From contig JAPTOF010000007.1 in NCBI GenBank assembly GCA_028554755.1, forward strand, positions 18,657,001 through 18,721,000: a stretch of 64,000 nt of DNA. Direction: 5' to 3'. The notes beneath the pieces are model-generated. The model worked only from the letters and a program-made list of their open reading frames with translations. It was not told the DNA's origin and made no database searches. The DNA comes from Cordia subcordata (taxonomy: Eukaryota > Streptophyta > Magnoliopsida > Boraginales > Cordiaceae). A program made the translations under genes and the position numbers. Within the stretch, counting starts at the first letter, position 1. The number at the start of each line of letters is the position of its first letter. Positions 40,342-51,159 of this stretch are shown in pieces.

Positions 40342-41434
40342 GGTCAAATTATTCTAGAGGTCACCAAATTATTCATCTATTACTGTTTTAACTAATGAAT
40401 TATTTTTTGTTTTAAAAGGATCATTAATTTTTCAAAATGGTCTTATTTAAGCCATTCTATTGAAAAACTTGACAAAAAATTAAATGACTTGAGTATTTTT
40501 TATTTTTAGTTCTTAATTAATTTTCAATCTCTTTTTATTTCTATCTATTTATTCTTTTATTTTTTTTTCTTCTCTTCTCTCTCTCTGTCTCTCTCTCTTT
40601 TTTTTCTTTCTACTTTTGCTTGTTTTACTTTCTTGTTTTCATAAGATAATAAATTACAAATAATTTTTTGTCCTAAATTTTTTATTTTACTTTGGCTATA
40701 AACCAAAGATTATAATAACAATATACTCATTACGATCACAAAAGAAATAGTCTCGTTATGAAGAGGTGCATTTCATATGATTTGGCTTCTTGTTATAAGA
40801 GGATCTTTTATATTATATAGATATATTCAATATTTTGAATTAAAAATTAATTTTTAATAATATAATAGGAGAATCAAACTTAAATATACCTCAAAGTTAG
40901 TGGCAAGTCTACGTTTGTGCCGAGGTGCCGTATTTTTAATAAAAATATTACTATTATTTTTAATTTTTTAAATAAAACACCAAATCATATAAAGTGCACC
41001 CTCTCATAGCAAGAGTGTTCCCCTCTTGATCGTAACAATTGTTTTGTTATTATAATTTTTTTAGCCAAAGTAAAATAAAAAATTTAGGACAAAAAATACT
41101 TGTAATTTGCTATCTTACGAAACAATAAAGTAAAACAAGCAAAAATTGAAAGAGAGAGGAAAAACAAAGAGAAAGGTCAGGAAAATAAAAAGAATAAAGA
41201 GATAGGAAAAAAAAAGAAGAAGATTGAAAATTAATTAAAAATAAAAAATAAAAAATACTGAAGTCACTTAATTTTTAAGTATTTATGTTTTCATCACAAT
41301 TTGTTAAGTTTTTTTTAATAGAATGGCTTAAACAAGACCATTTTGAAAAACTAATAGCCTTTTGAAACCAAAATTAGTTCTATGGTCAAAACAAAACTAG
41401 CTAAATAGTTTAGTGGCTTCTAGAACATTTTACC
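40342..41434. mobile_element. long-TIR foldback element, MULE-like (1.09 kb)
   Basis: The left arm (about 40342-40735) and right arm (about 41030-41434) are inverted copies. Ends are GGTCAAATTATTCTAGAGG and, reverse-complemented, GGTAAAATGTTCTAGAAG. Shared inner blocks include TTTTTCAAAATGGTCTT and AAGCCATTCTATT. The flanks TTGAACGGA and TTATAAGGA match at 6 of 9 positions, a possible old 9-bp target duplication. Copy B lacks it. There is no transposase. Confidence 0.66.
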
Positions 41435-41453
41435 TTATAAGGAAATAATAGAG

Positions 41454-42058
41454 AACTTATACCGTGCACTCGCAGGTGCATAGTGCAAACGTACACCTAC
41501 GACTGTAAATGTACTAAACAAACAACTTATCAGTATTGAACAAAGATAATTTGTGAATTTTGTTGAATAAACAGCTTATGAATATTGAATAAATTGTCTT
41601 TTTATTTTGAACAAACATCTGTGGCTGGTTTCATGTATAAATATTTGTTAATTTTACACTTGTCAACAGATATTATGATGATCTATGAATTTTACGAGAC
41701 AAATAGCTTATAAATACTGAATAAATAGTCTTTTTATTTCGAAGAAGCATCTGCGGCTGTTTTCATGTATAAATGCTTATCAATTTTACATTTGTCAACA
41801 GATATTGTGATAATCTGTGGATTTTACTAAACAAATAACTTATAAATACTAAATAAATACTCTTTTTATTCTGAACAAACATCCGTGACTGTTTTTATAT
41901 ATAAATATTTCTGTGAATTTTACTAGACAAATAACTTATGAATACTAAAAAAACATCTATGATTATTTTCAAGTATAGATATTTCTGCGGATTTTATAAA
42001 TACTGAACAAATAGTCTAGTACATTATATTTTGTGTTCCTACAAGTGTATGATATAAT
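41454..42058. mobile_element. short-TIR element filled with a minisatellite of about 132 bp
   Basis: The ends are TATACCGTGCACTCGCAGG and, reverse-complemented, TATATCATACACTTGTAGG, which differ only by C/T and G/A changes. Inside are four to five tandem units starting CTGTGAATTTTACTA at about 41550, 41682, 41814, 41912 and 41986. Each has ACAAATAACTTAT, CTTTTTATT and ATAAATATTT blocks. The later units lose their 3' parts and become shorter. Copy B of the duplication lacks the element. Confidence 0.65.
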
Positions 42059-43168
42059 TTGCGGGGATTAAATGATTCTTAAAAGTTCTTAAGGAGACAT
42101 CAGTGTGCAGTCATACGTTAATACATTAATAACGAAACAACAAAAGTAAAGTAGGAAACTATCTAACATGTTGTGCCTCCCATTATTGAGCTAATTAATT
42201 CTAAAACCAAGCTGCTTTCATTAGACAACAAACGAAGAATTCTATTACTCCAAGCAGTTAGTTTAGTGTAGCTTAGTGATGAATTATTTGAGGCTTGAAT
42301 CAATCAACAAGTTAATTTTTGTACGTACAACCATATCATGTGTTTTCGAAATTAACACTCTTAATGTTAAATTTTAAGAAATTTTTTGAATTTTTTTGGT
42401 CATAAAAAGTAAAAGAAAAAAAAGGGGGAGAGCGGAAGAGACAACTATCAATGGGAAGTGGGGCTATTCGTGAAACATGCTAAATTCAGGCTTCATTTCT
42501 TTTTAGGGTGACTTGTTGGACAGAACACAATAATGAAATGGCACCATAAAAATTTGATGCCATACTCTGCTACGGGAATTTTTGGGTCACAAAATCAGTC
42601 ACAAATTAAAAGTCAATGTTTTTAGTCGTGAAGGGTAATCTTCAGTGATTATAATTCTTGACATTTGTTAGAAGACATGCAACTATTGAGACTTGAATAT
42701 TTGATCTCATAACGTTATATGTTGCATAAATTTATACGAGAAATTAGATGCAATGGTAATAAATTATCTTAATTATTTATCATAATTGTATAAATAATTC
42801 ATGATTACTAAATATGTAATTTCTTATAACGTTATAACTTTAGGAAATCGACATTTCCTATTTGGTGATATTCTTATCTTACCTAGGAATGAAAATTAAG
42901 TAACAAGACTGACACAATATTGTAGAGAAATTAAGTAGCACAACTATTTATTAGTTACATAAAACCTCTTGCAATTTAAAAATTCGATAATACACCTTAT
43001 AATATAAAATATTGTTGAGAACCCCCTATATTATAAAAATCACCTCAAAATTATATAAGAAATATTAGCAAGTCTTGAAATACGGAAAATTTTATATTAC
43101 TTTGACAGGGCGTAAAATGCATTTCTACCCGTTAACATAAATAATTAAAAAATGAGGAAAACACACAT

Positions 43169-44079
43169 CTATCTATATAGTAAAATGAGAGAGAGGGTTG
43201 CCAGAGAAAACCAGAGAGTGGGGTGCCAAGTTGTTCTTCATTTTTGAATAAAATATTTATCATAATTATGCATTATTTTTTTTTCTTTTACACTGTATAT
43301 AAATTCTCAATTACTTCAATTTTTCTATTTCATTTCTTTTTTAACATATCTTATAATCCTTGATGATTGCCATGCGTGCTTTAATTTTTTCCATTTCGTT
43401 TCCCGTTTAACATATCCTATAATCCTTGAGGATTCCACATGTGTTTCAATTTTTTGTTTGTTTTACATTTTAGTTTCTTTCTTAGCAGCTAATATCAATT
43501 TTTTAGACGTGACTCCTCATTCTTTGTAGACTGAAAATAGTTGAGTAGCAGCACCCTTTCAGACTTATAATATAGTACTATATACAAAAGTCAAATTGCT
43601 TCTTCAATATATATTTTTATTTTGTTTAGTTTTTTACTGTACAATTATTAGGTAATGATATAATGGTTTAATGTGGTATCATGTGACACCTTTTAAGCGT
43701 TGTAGATTTTTTATTTTGTATTAATATCAATCATTTCTTAAACATTTTTATATTTTGTTTATTAATTTTTTTGCATTTATTATAATCAATGTATTATATT
43801 TATTGGGCATGGTATCCTATCAATCATTTCTCCAAATTTATTATATTTTATTGTAAATTATAGAAATAGATAAGCAAAATGTAATAGTTAGACAGACTAT
43901 CACTAAAGAGTAAAATTCTAAATCTCATAAATGTTTTGGTTAAAACAAATATATATTGAATAAATTAATAAATTTTGAAATAAAACTTATTAATCTTTAA
44001 CTATATAATTATTAATGGTATAAAATATAAAATGAAAAAATGTAACACTTGCAGTATGGGACCGAGTATTACCGTTAGT
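43169..44079 (+). mobile_element. Helitron-like insertion (about 0.9 kb) in copy A
   Basis: It starts TCTATCTATATAGTAAAATG and ends near GTATTACCGTTAGT, similar to a Helitron CTAGT end. It is absent from copy B, where AATAATTAAAAGATGAG (48369) runs on to DNA matching copy A after about 44165. It holds a tandem pair of about 65 bp (AACATATCYTATAATCCTTG at about 43344 and 43410). There is no helicase frame. Confidence 0.45.
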
Positions 44080-44220
44080 TATGAAAGAAACAAAGGAAAA
44101 TGAGTGTTCATGCAGTATGCAGACAAGGTCAGAGGTAGGCAAACATAAATTTCTCCTACTTAATCCTTGATTGTAACATTTCTCCTACTTCAGCATCATC
44201 ACATACATTTTATATTCCAA

Positions 44221-44225
<5 letters not shown>

Positions 44226-44265
<40 letters not shown>
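44226..44265. repeat. (AT)n microsatellite
   Basis: AT dinucleotide run of about 20 units, in the copy A position where copy B instead has unrelated DNA. Confidence 0.93.
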
Positions 44266-44269
<4 letters not shown>

Positions 44270-45242
44270 GATATATATAGTTGGATATTAAGAATACTAA
44301 AATTTGATTGGATTTTAGGTATAAGAGTTTTGAGTTTTTATTTTTTAAGTTGTATTAATTTTTTCCTATTTGTTAAATTTTAATTTAGACTACATTAGGA
44401 ATTGGATATATAAAGTTGGACAAAAGTGAGTGTATAAAAAGTTTGCTAATTTAGAGTAAATGAATATATAAAGTTGGACCAAAAATAAATATGAAAAGTG
44501 ATTATTAAATAGATTAAATTGAAAATGGATATAGAAAGTTAGCAAAAAAATAAATATAAAAAGTTTAATTTCACCTAGATTATAACTATCTGGTGCTAAT
44601 AAGTGCTAAATTAATTACCTTAAATTATTTATGCAAAAGAAAAAAGGAAAAGTAAAAAAAGATTTGAATTTTCAAATTAGTTTATGGTACAAATTATACT
44701 CTCAAAATTTACTCCGACGATCTTTAGAAAAATCAAAATCAAAATAAAAGAAAATCGAGAAAATGTCATGCCTTTGTGCTTCTTTTGAGGATTTTTAATG
44801 AACACATTTAAAGAATAAGAGACAGAGTTCACAAATTCGTTGCCAAAGCATATGTCTGTTTTACAAGCTGCAGTCTTTTAGGACATTATAGATTGTTCTC
44901 CAGTTTTGCTCCACTAAATGAAGGTTTATAATAGGGCAAGTAGCACCACACACGGGGGCGGATATACACATATACAGAGACAGATTTATACATGGGTAGA
45001 TTTATATAAGACAATAGAGACTATAATCACGCTGAAATTCTATTGTAAAAATATAACTAAGATAACACCAATGATTCTTTATTTTATTTCTTTTGATAAT
45101 TAAATGTGTTATCTTTAAAAGAAAACAATTAAATATATCATTACCAAATATTAACTGAAAGTTCAAAGCAAAACGATAAAAAGACCAAAAAAGAACTACT
45201 TCAATAGACCTTAGCTTGTTTGTTGTGCTGCATTTGTGATTT

Positions 45243-45936
45243 TTGCTGTCTTTGCTTCCTTTCTCTACTTTGATTACACTTGTTGTTAGCTATACTTTTT
45301 CTCTAAATATTTCTTTGCCCTTTCTTCTTCGACAAACTCAGATCATGTATTTACCACTAGAACAACCATCCTCATCGCCACTAGCAGAACCGATCTTATC
45401 TTCAACAAGTCTTTTCCATTTCCAAACTTGCTCTTCACATATTTTCAAAACATGATCAAACTACTTTAGAAATTTATGTTTCACTTTTAAATGATTTATA
45501 TGCTTTTTTGAATTGTCCCCTATACACCAAAGAAATAACCTTTATATTTTTTTGAGTTGTCCCTCTATGCCAAAGACACTACCTATGCTATTGGAAAAAC
45601 CTTTCTAATAGCTGCAGTCATATGAGAAGTTTGATTAGTTATAATGCACCTCAAATACACTCATTCTCTTAAATCAAAGAACAACCATGGAAAAGCCAAA
45701 CAAAAAACACTCATTCTCCTCTGCAAGGAACCCAATCCCAAATATCTATTCGACCCGTGGTGATTGATGCCGATGAAAGGAGCACAAATCACTGTACTTA
45801 TCGTATAAAAAATGCAAACATCACCAAATAAAGAATAATCGTACTTCATCCGACCTTCTCTAAAAGAGCAACTAACCATAATTTCTTGACAATCCAACTC
45901 AAAATCATAAAAAAATTCTTTTTGTTTATTAATCAA
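45243..45936 (-). pseudogene. broken FAR1/FRS-like (MULE transposase-family) gene fragment
   Basis: On the minus strand, residues from 45936 include KYDYSLFGDVCIFYT and ICAPFIGINHH, then a WLFFDL segment. These match the order found in FAR1/FRS and MULE transposases (DYSLFGDV-FDTTY, then FVGVNHH, then WLF). Further along, AAIRKVFPIA resembles the following AI-KVFP motif, and an EEQVWKWKRLVEDKIG segment follows in another frame. Frame shifts and stops break it. Family members are light-signalling transcription factors derived from transposases; this piece cannot make one. Confidence 0.62.
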
Positions 45937-46135
45937 TCACAAAATATTGAGATCAACCTCTTGCAATCGGTTATGGGAACTATTAAAAGTAATATGATCT
46001 TTTGACTCCAAAATATGCATAATCCTTATCTTTTTGCTCTTTATAATTATTTGCTGTATGTTTCCCTATGCTAGTGTATACTCCACTTACTACAAAACCA
46101 ATTTGATAAAGTACTAAAAATTTATATTAAATTTT

Positions 46136-46919
46136 AATACATTTTATCTTCTGTATTTTGTGAAAGTTGTATCAAATTTTTCAGGATTTCTAAACTTTCT
46201 GATACTATTTGTAATTTCAAAAACATTGCATATTGGTCTTTATCCTTAGTTTTTTTGTTAGAGTTAAAGAATAATTTCAAAATTGGTGCAAATATTCTTC
46301 TCTAATTTTAAAAATAATGCAAATTCCCCCCTCTGAATTGAAATAAGGTGTAAATACACTACTAATAGGATGAAAATAAAAATATATATCTATAAAATAT
46401 ATAAACTTCTTCGTTGATATACATTCACTTATTATTTAATATGTTTATATTACTTAATAAGGAGTCATTTAAACTAAGAAATCTATATAATTTATAAGGA
46501 GATATATTGTTAATTTTTTACTCATCCACATGTATATTTGTACCTTATTTCAAATTAAAGAGAGGAATATGCATTATTTTTAAAGTCAAAAGGGGGATTT
46601 GCACCAATTTTGAAATCAACATGATTTTTAAAATCAGAAGGGAAATTTGCACCAATTTTAAAATCAAAGTGGGATATCTATACCATTTTAAAAGCGAAGA
46701 AGAAAATTTATCCCAATTTACTTGAGTTTTTCCTAATTAACAAGTCAAAATGCATTATAGATGTGTTTTCTATACTCACTGTCAATTTCAGTGGAAAAAC
46801 TAATGGCGAGGGCCAATATTGCAAAGCTTTTTAAATCACAAGGGGTTATTAGTAAGTTTTGAAACTAAAAGGATTTTTATGAGACTTTCACAAAATACAA
46901 GGGAGTAAAATGTATTTTA
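46136..46919. mobile_element. TIR element with inverted internal minisatellite arrays (about 0.78 kb)
   Basis: The left end is ATACATTTTATCTTC and the right end, reverse-complemented, is ATACATTTTACTCCC. Both are followed by TTGTATTTTGTGAAAG-like DNA. Near the left, units reading ATTGGTGCAAAT appear; near the right, the same units appear inverted as ATTTGCACCAAT, repeated four or more times with AAAATCAAA spacers (46555-46720). The whole is a large imperfect palindrome. Copy A lacks it. The 72-codon frame at 46507-46725 is a product of the repeats. Confidence 0.62.
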
Positions 46920-47391
46920 CTTTAATTTTTATAATATGACGTAAGCTGAATGAACTTCCTACTATTTTCTAGGAGTGGAAAAGCTAACCACAAAATATAG
47001 TAAACAACGGTAAATAGAAGCAATCGCCCCAGTTTTTGCAGTATATATTTTATTATTTGGAATGTACATGAATGCCCCTTTTTCTCTCTATTTCTTTTTT
47101 CATAAGAGAAAATTCACTTTAGGTTTTAAAGTCAATAATACTACAATACAGTCAAATACATGTGTCAATTCAATTAAATTAGAACAGAATCCAAACTAAA
47201 AACTTTTGACTCATGAATTGATACTTTGTATCGTTTGTTCTTACTCGAAAAAAACAATGTCAAAGCACTTACATCTCAGCAAGTTGTACAAACATGCATA
47301 TACCATAATAAAAAATATCTTGCCCACATGCATGAAATTCCGATGGTCCTAATAACCTATTTCCATTTGTACTTCTTGTCAGCACTCTAAT

Positions 47392-47399
47392 TATATAAA
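47392..47399 (+). promoter_or_regulatory. conserved TATA-like box in duplication copy B
   Basis: AATTATATAAACC lies in the position matching the copy A box at 40243-40250, with the same downstream AAAGGCCCTTGACATGCAGAG. No gene follows. Confidence 0.38.
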
Positions 47400-48600
47400 C
47401 CTAAAAACCAAAGGCCCTTGACATGCAGAGACATGTTAATATATATATTTTTAAGGAAACCAAACCCCACAATTATATTAAATTAAAAAGATAATATGAT
47501 TCTTAAGAGTTCATATAAGGAGACATCAACATGAAGACATACGTTAATACATTAATAACGAAACAACAAAGGTAAAGAAGGAGACAAGCTAACATGTGAT
47601 GCCCCCCATTGTTGAACTAATTAATTCTAGAACTAAGCTGCTTCCATTAAACAACAAACGAAGAATTCCATTACTTCTCAGCGGTTTGTTTAGTGTAGTT
47701 TAGTGATGATCGATGAATTATTCGGGATTCAAATCAATCAACAAGTTAATTTTCGTACGTACAATTATATTAAATGTTTTCTAATCTAACACTCTTAATA
47801 TCGACTTTTAAGATTTTTTGCTATAGAGTGTTTTTTCGTCGTAAAAAACGAAAAGAAGACAAAAGAAGTAGGGAAAAGATTTGCCGAACGAGACGACTAT
47901 CAGTGGAAACTGTTGCAAACATGTGGCCTATTCATGAAACACGCAAACTTCAGGCTTCATTTCTTTTTAGGGTGACTAGTTCAATTTACAGAATTTGAGG
48001 CCATACTTAATGACCGGAAATTTTTCGATCGGTCACAAAATCAGTCACAAAATCCAATGTCTCAGAAGAGGGTATCCTCTTATGATTATAATTCTTGATC
48101 TTCTTTTAGAAGCCATGCAACTATTAGGACTTCAATATTCTTATAACGTTAAATATTGCATAAATTTATATGAGAGATTAGATACAATAGTGCGTAGTAA
48201 ACTACGCAAATCATTATATCATAACTGTATGAATAATTCATAATTACTAAATATCTCTAACGTTACACAACTTTAGGGACCCATGTATAGAAACGAGAAT
48301 TAACAAGAGTGACACAGAATACTGCAATGAAATTAAGTTGCAAAAGAGCTTAGGGCGCAGCTAATATAAATAATTAAAAGATGAGAAGAATAACCCATTG
48401 AAAATACCTGGTCTCTAATGTCGTTAACTGCTCCATAGAATCTTCTTCGAGGCTATATTAAACCTAATTGATTGTAACATTTCTCCTATTTCACCATCAT
48501 CATATATATTTTATATTCCAATTTAAATACAACTTTCAGTTACACCAAGAAACCAGGCCCCATACTGGCTTGTTGCTGTCAGCTTGGATGCTCCAGTCAT

Positions 48601-48632
48601 ATATACATAAATACATACATACATACATACAA

Positions 48633-48664
<32 letters not shown>

Positions 48665-48665
48665 A
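48601..48665. repeat. compound (CATA)n-(AT)n-(GT)n microsatellite
   Basis: CATA units, then AT, then GT dinucleotides. The open frames across it on both strands are low-complexity artefacts. Confidence 0.93.
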
Positions 48666-49334
48666 TTATTATTATCTAAATGAAGTTCAAATTGGGAAAC
48701 AAACAAGAGGAGCATCTCCCTGTATATCACTGAATGTATATATTGGATCTCTTGGCGCTGGGATGTAGGGGGTGAGAAACGAATCACGTCTATGGGTTTA
48801 ATTCGTATTTTTAGAATTTAGGTGTGGAAAAAGGTTTTTTTTTTTTTTCCTTTTTGCTAGGCAAAAGGTTATTTAGTTGGATATTAAGAATACTAAAATT
48901 TGATTGGATTTTAGGTGTAAGAGTTTGGAGTTTTTAGTTTTATTAATTCTTTTCCCTGTTTGCTAAATGTTAATCTAGACAAAATTAAAAAATGAATATA
49001 AATTTGGACAAAAGTTATGTTTAGGCAGTTTGCTAATTTAATTAGGGTAAATAGGCATATAAAGTTCAAAGCAACAAATATAAAAAGTTTATTAATTTAA
49101 ACTAATTCCAAAATAGAAATAGAAAGGTAGATAAAAATGAGTATAAAAAGTTTAAATCCAACTAAATTATAATTATCCAAGTGCAAAAAGGGCTGAACTA
49201 ATTAAATTAAAATATTTAGACAAAAAAAGAAGAAAATTAAAATATTTGGATTTTAAACTAGGTTCTGGTGTAAATTTTACACTACGTTGCCACGGAATGG
49301 CTAGTTAGCTCGAGTCAGCTATCTACGACACTAA

Positions 49335-49605
49335 TAGTGTGTTTGGAATAATCTTATTTTAAGATATTTATCCTATTAAAATTTGGAGATATTTTATAAG
49401 ATTTAAGATATCTTATTAAATGCACCATGTATTTTATAATTATAAAAAATAAGATACGATAGATTGCTTATTTCTTATAAGATAAAAAGTATGATTTGTT
49501 TTAAAATTTTTGAAGGATCCATGATAAAATGTCTTAAATCTTATAAAATTTTCCTCCATTTTAATAATATAAGTATCTTCAAATAAGACTATAACAAACA
49601 GAACA
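49335..49605 (-). mobile_element. Tourist-type MITE, copy 4 (271 bp)
   Basis: It starts TAGTGTGTTTGG and ends CAAACAGAACA, with TAA on both flanks (49332-49334, 49606-49608). It is inverted relative to the 13570 and 18894 copies. It is present in duplication copy B only. Confidence 0.8.
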
Positions 49606-49812
49606 TAAATGTTAGAAAATAGGGAAATCAAGAAATGACATGACACCATCACAATGATTTTGTGCTTCTTTTGAAGATAATTTAATGAACACGTTTAAAG
49701 AATACAAGACAGTAAACAAATTCGTTCCCAAAGCATGTCCTTTTACAAGATTATAGTGTAATTTGCAGTCCCTAAAATTTTAGGATATTTATATAGATAG
49801 TTTTCCAATTTC

Positions 49813-49950
49813 CCTCTATTAATGAAAGTTTAGGGTAAATTGCACCGTACTTCCCTGTGATTTACTATAAGTGTATATTTATTCATTGTGATTTCAAAAT
49901 TAACTAATTATCCCCTATGTTTTTCAAAAATACATCACATTACCCCCCTT
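49813..49950. repeat. one end of a MULE-like TIR repeat
   Basis: AGGGTAAATTGCACCGTAC followed by CCCTGTGATTT resembles the terminal DNA of the 36009 and 46136 elements and of a widespread plant TIR type. The partner end was not found before the LTR at 50173. Confidence 0.35.
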
Positions 49951-50172
49951 CAATAATTATCCCCTTCAATAATTTGAAGAAGAAGATGATGAGAAGTGCA
50001 AAGAAGAGGCGTCATAAGGGGTTTCGGATGTATTGCTTCTTTGTGAAATGCCTTAGAATCGCAAGTAATAACTCAAACTTCCATTTTTTCATGACACACA
50101 AAACTTAAATCTTATGGACACTGTCTTTCAAGAAAATGCAAAAATGACTTGAATGCATACATAGCATAAACA

Positions 50173-51141
50173 TGTGTTTTGGAATGATCCCAAGCTTTGA
50201 AAATTGTTTACAAAGTGTTTTGAGTTGATTTTGTGTTAAGAAAAATTGTCAAAATTTGTTTAAATTGTGTTTTAGGCTTGTTTGGCTTTGCTTAAGCTTT
50301 TTTAGAGTGGCCGGACCCCTTAAACTAGTTGCCCGGTTGACCAAGGAGAACGCCCCGCCAAAATAGAAATGCAGGGAAAAAGCCGGACCCCTTAGCCAGT
50401 CGACCGGCTAAGACATCTGGCCTAATCAGTGAAGCTCAGTCAATCAGCTGAGCAGGTTCTGCATTAAATGCACTAGCTATTTTATTACCGTTCAGCCCCA
50501 AATTCAATCATATCTTCAACTACCAAACCCTAACACCAAAATCCACTTTAAATACTCACTCAAACACATTTAAAATCATCATCTAAGCTTGCAAAATCCA
50601 AAATCATCATTCAATTGTTGAAATCTTTGAGCTACATTTGTGAAATCTTGAAGCTTTTAAGAGATTTATTTGTTATATTTTTTTGTAAGAAGAATCAATC
50701 TACTTTTTTACCATTTTCACATCCTTTTTGATTGTATACACACTCAAATAGCTTAAAAAAATCTTATGAGAATATTTGTTAAGCTCTTAAAGAGTGTGAA
50801 GAAATCCTAAAGAGAATATCTCTTGGGTTATTTGATAAATGCCCTCAAAGAGTTGTAAAACTTGGTTTGTATTTCACCAAGAGTTAAAGAAGCATTTTAG
50901 TGAAGATTGTTGAAGTTCTAAAGGGAGCATTTTTGGACGGCGGACGTAGACTCAACCAAACCACTCAGTAATCGTTTGTATTCTTACTCTCTACTCTTCA
51001 TCTAAATTATTTACTTGGTTGATATCTTTGTATTTGATATATTGATTAAGAGAAATTGTTTGATTTATTTGGTGAATTTTTTAAATACAAAAATTGTTAT
51101 TTATCTTAATTCACTCCCCTCTTAAGATATTTGTACCTACA
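50173..51141 (+). mobile_element. solo or truncated copia-type LTR
   Basis: The sequence starts TGTGTTTTGGAATG, has a promoter-like TTTAAATACTCAC (about 50547) and ends AATTCACTCCCCTC, then TTAAGATATTTGTACCTACA. The TTCAC-CCCCTC end is typical of copia LTRs just before the primer site. No primer-binding site or polyprotein follows, so it is solo or cut. Flanking TAAAC / TAAAG may be a 5-bp target duplication with one change. Exact borders are uncertain. Confidence 0.58.
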
Positions 51142-51159
51142 TAAAGTGTTAATGGCATT

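Larger units (their letters stand above)
39501..44938. repeat. tandem segmental duplication, copy A
   Basis: This block matches 45966-49836 in the same order and orientation, with heavy divergence and several indels. Anchors seen in both copies include TTCCTACTATTTTCTA (39813 / 46956), GTGGAAAAGCTAACCACAAA (39836 / 46976), ATGTCAAAGCACTTA (40111 / 47255), ACGTTAATACATTAATAACG (42116 / 47541), GGCTTCATTTCTTTTTAGGG (42489 / 47952) and GTTGGATATTAAGAATAC (44280 / 48877). Copy A alone has the insertions at 40342-41434, 41454-42058 and 43169-44079. No intact gene lies in either copy. Confidence 0.88.
45966..49836. repeat. tandem segmental duplication, copy B
   Basis: This is the partner of 39501-44938, offset by about 6.4 kb at the left end. 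It lacks the three copy-A insertions but has its own at 46136-46919 and the Tourist MITE at 49335-49605. It ends near AATGAAAGTTTAGGG, matching AATGAAGGTTTA in copy A. About 1 kb of DNA with a FAR1-like pseudogene separates the copies. Confidence 0.88.

Noticed and set aside
41550..42030. Regularly spaced repeats considered as a CRISPR-like array
   Set aside because: Units are contiguous and diverged, with no unique spacers, in a plant nuclear context; it is a minisatellite.
48468..48787. Open frames with TH/YI dipeptide runs on both strands
   Set aside because: They are translations of the CATA/AT/GT microsatellite.
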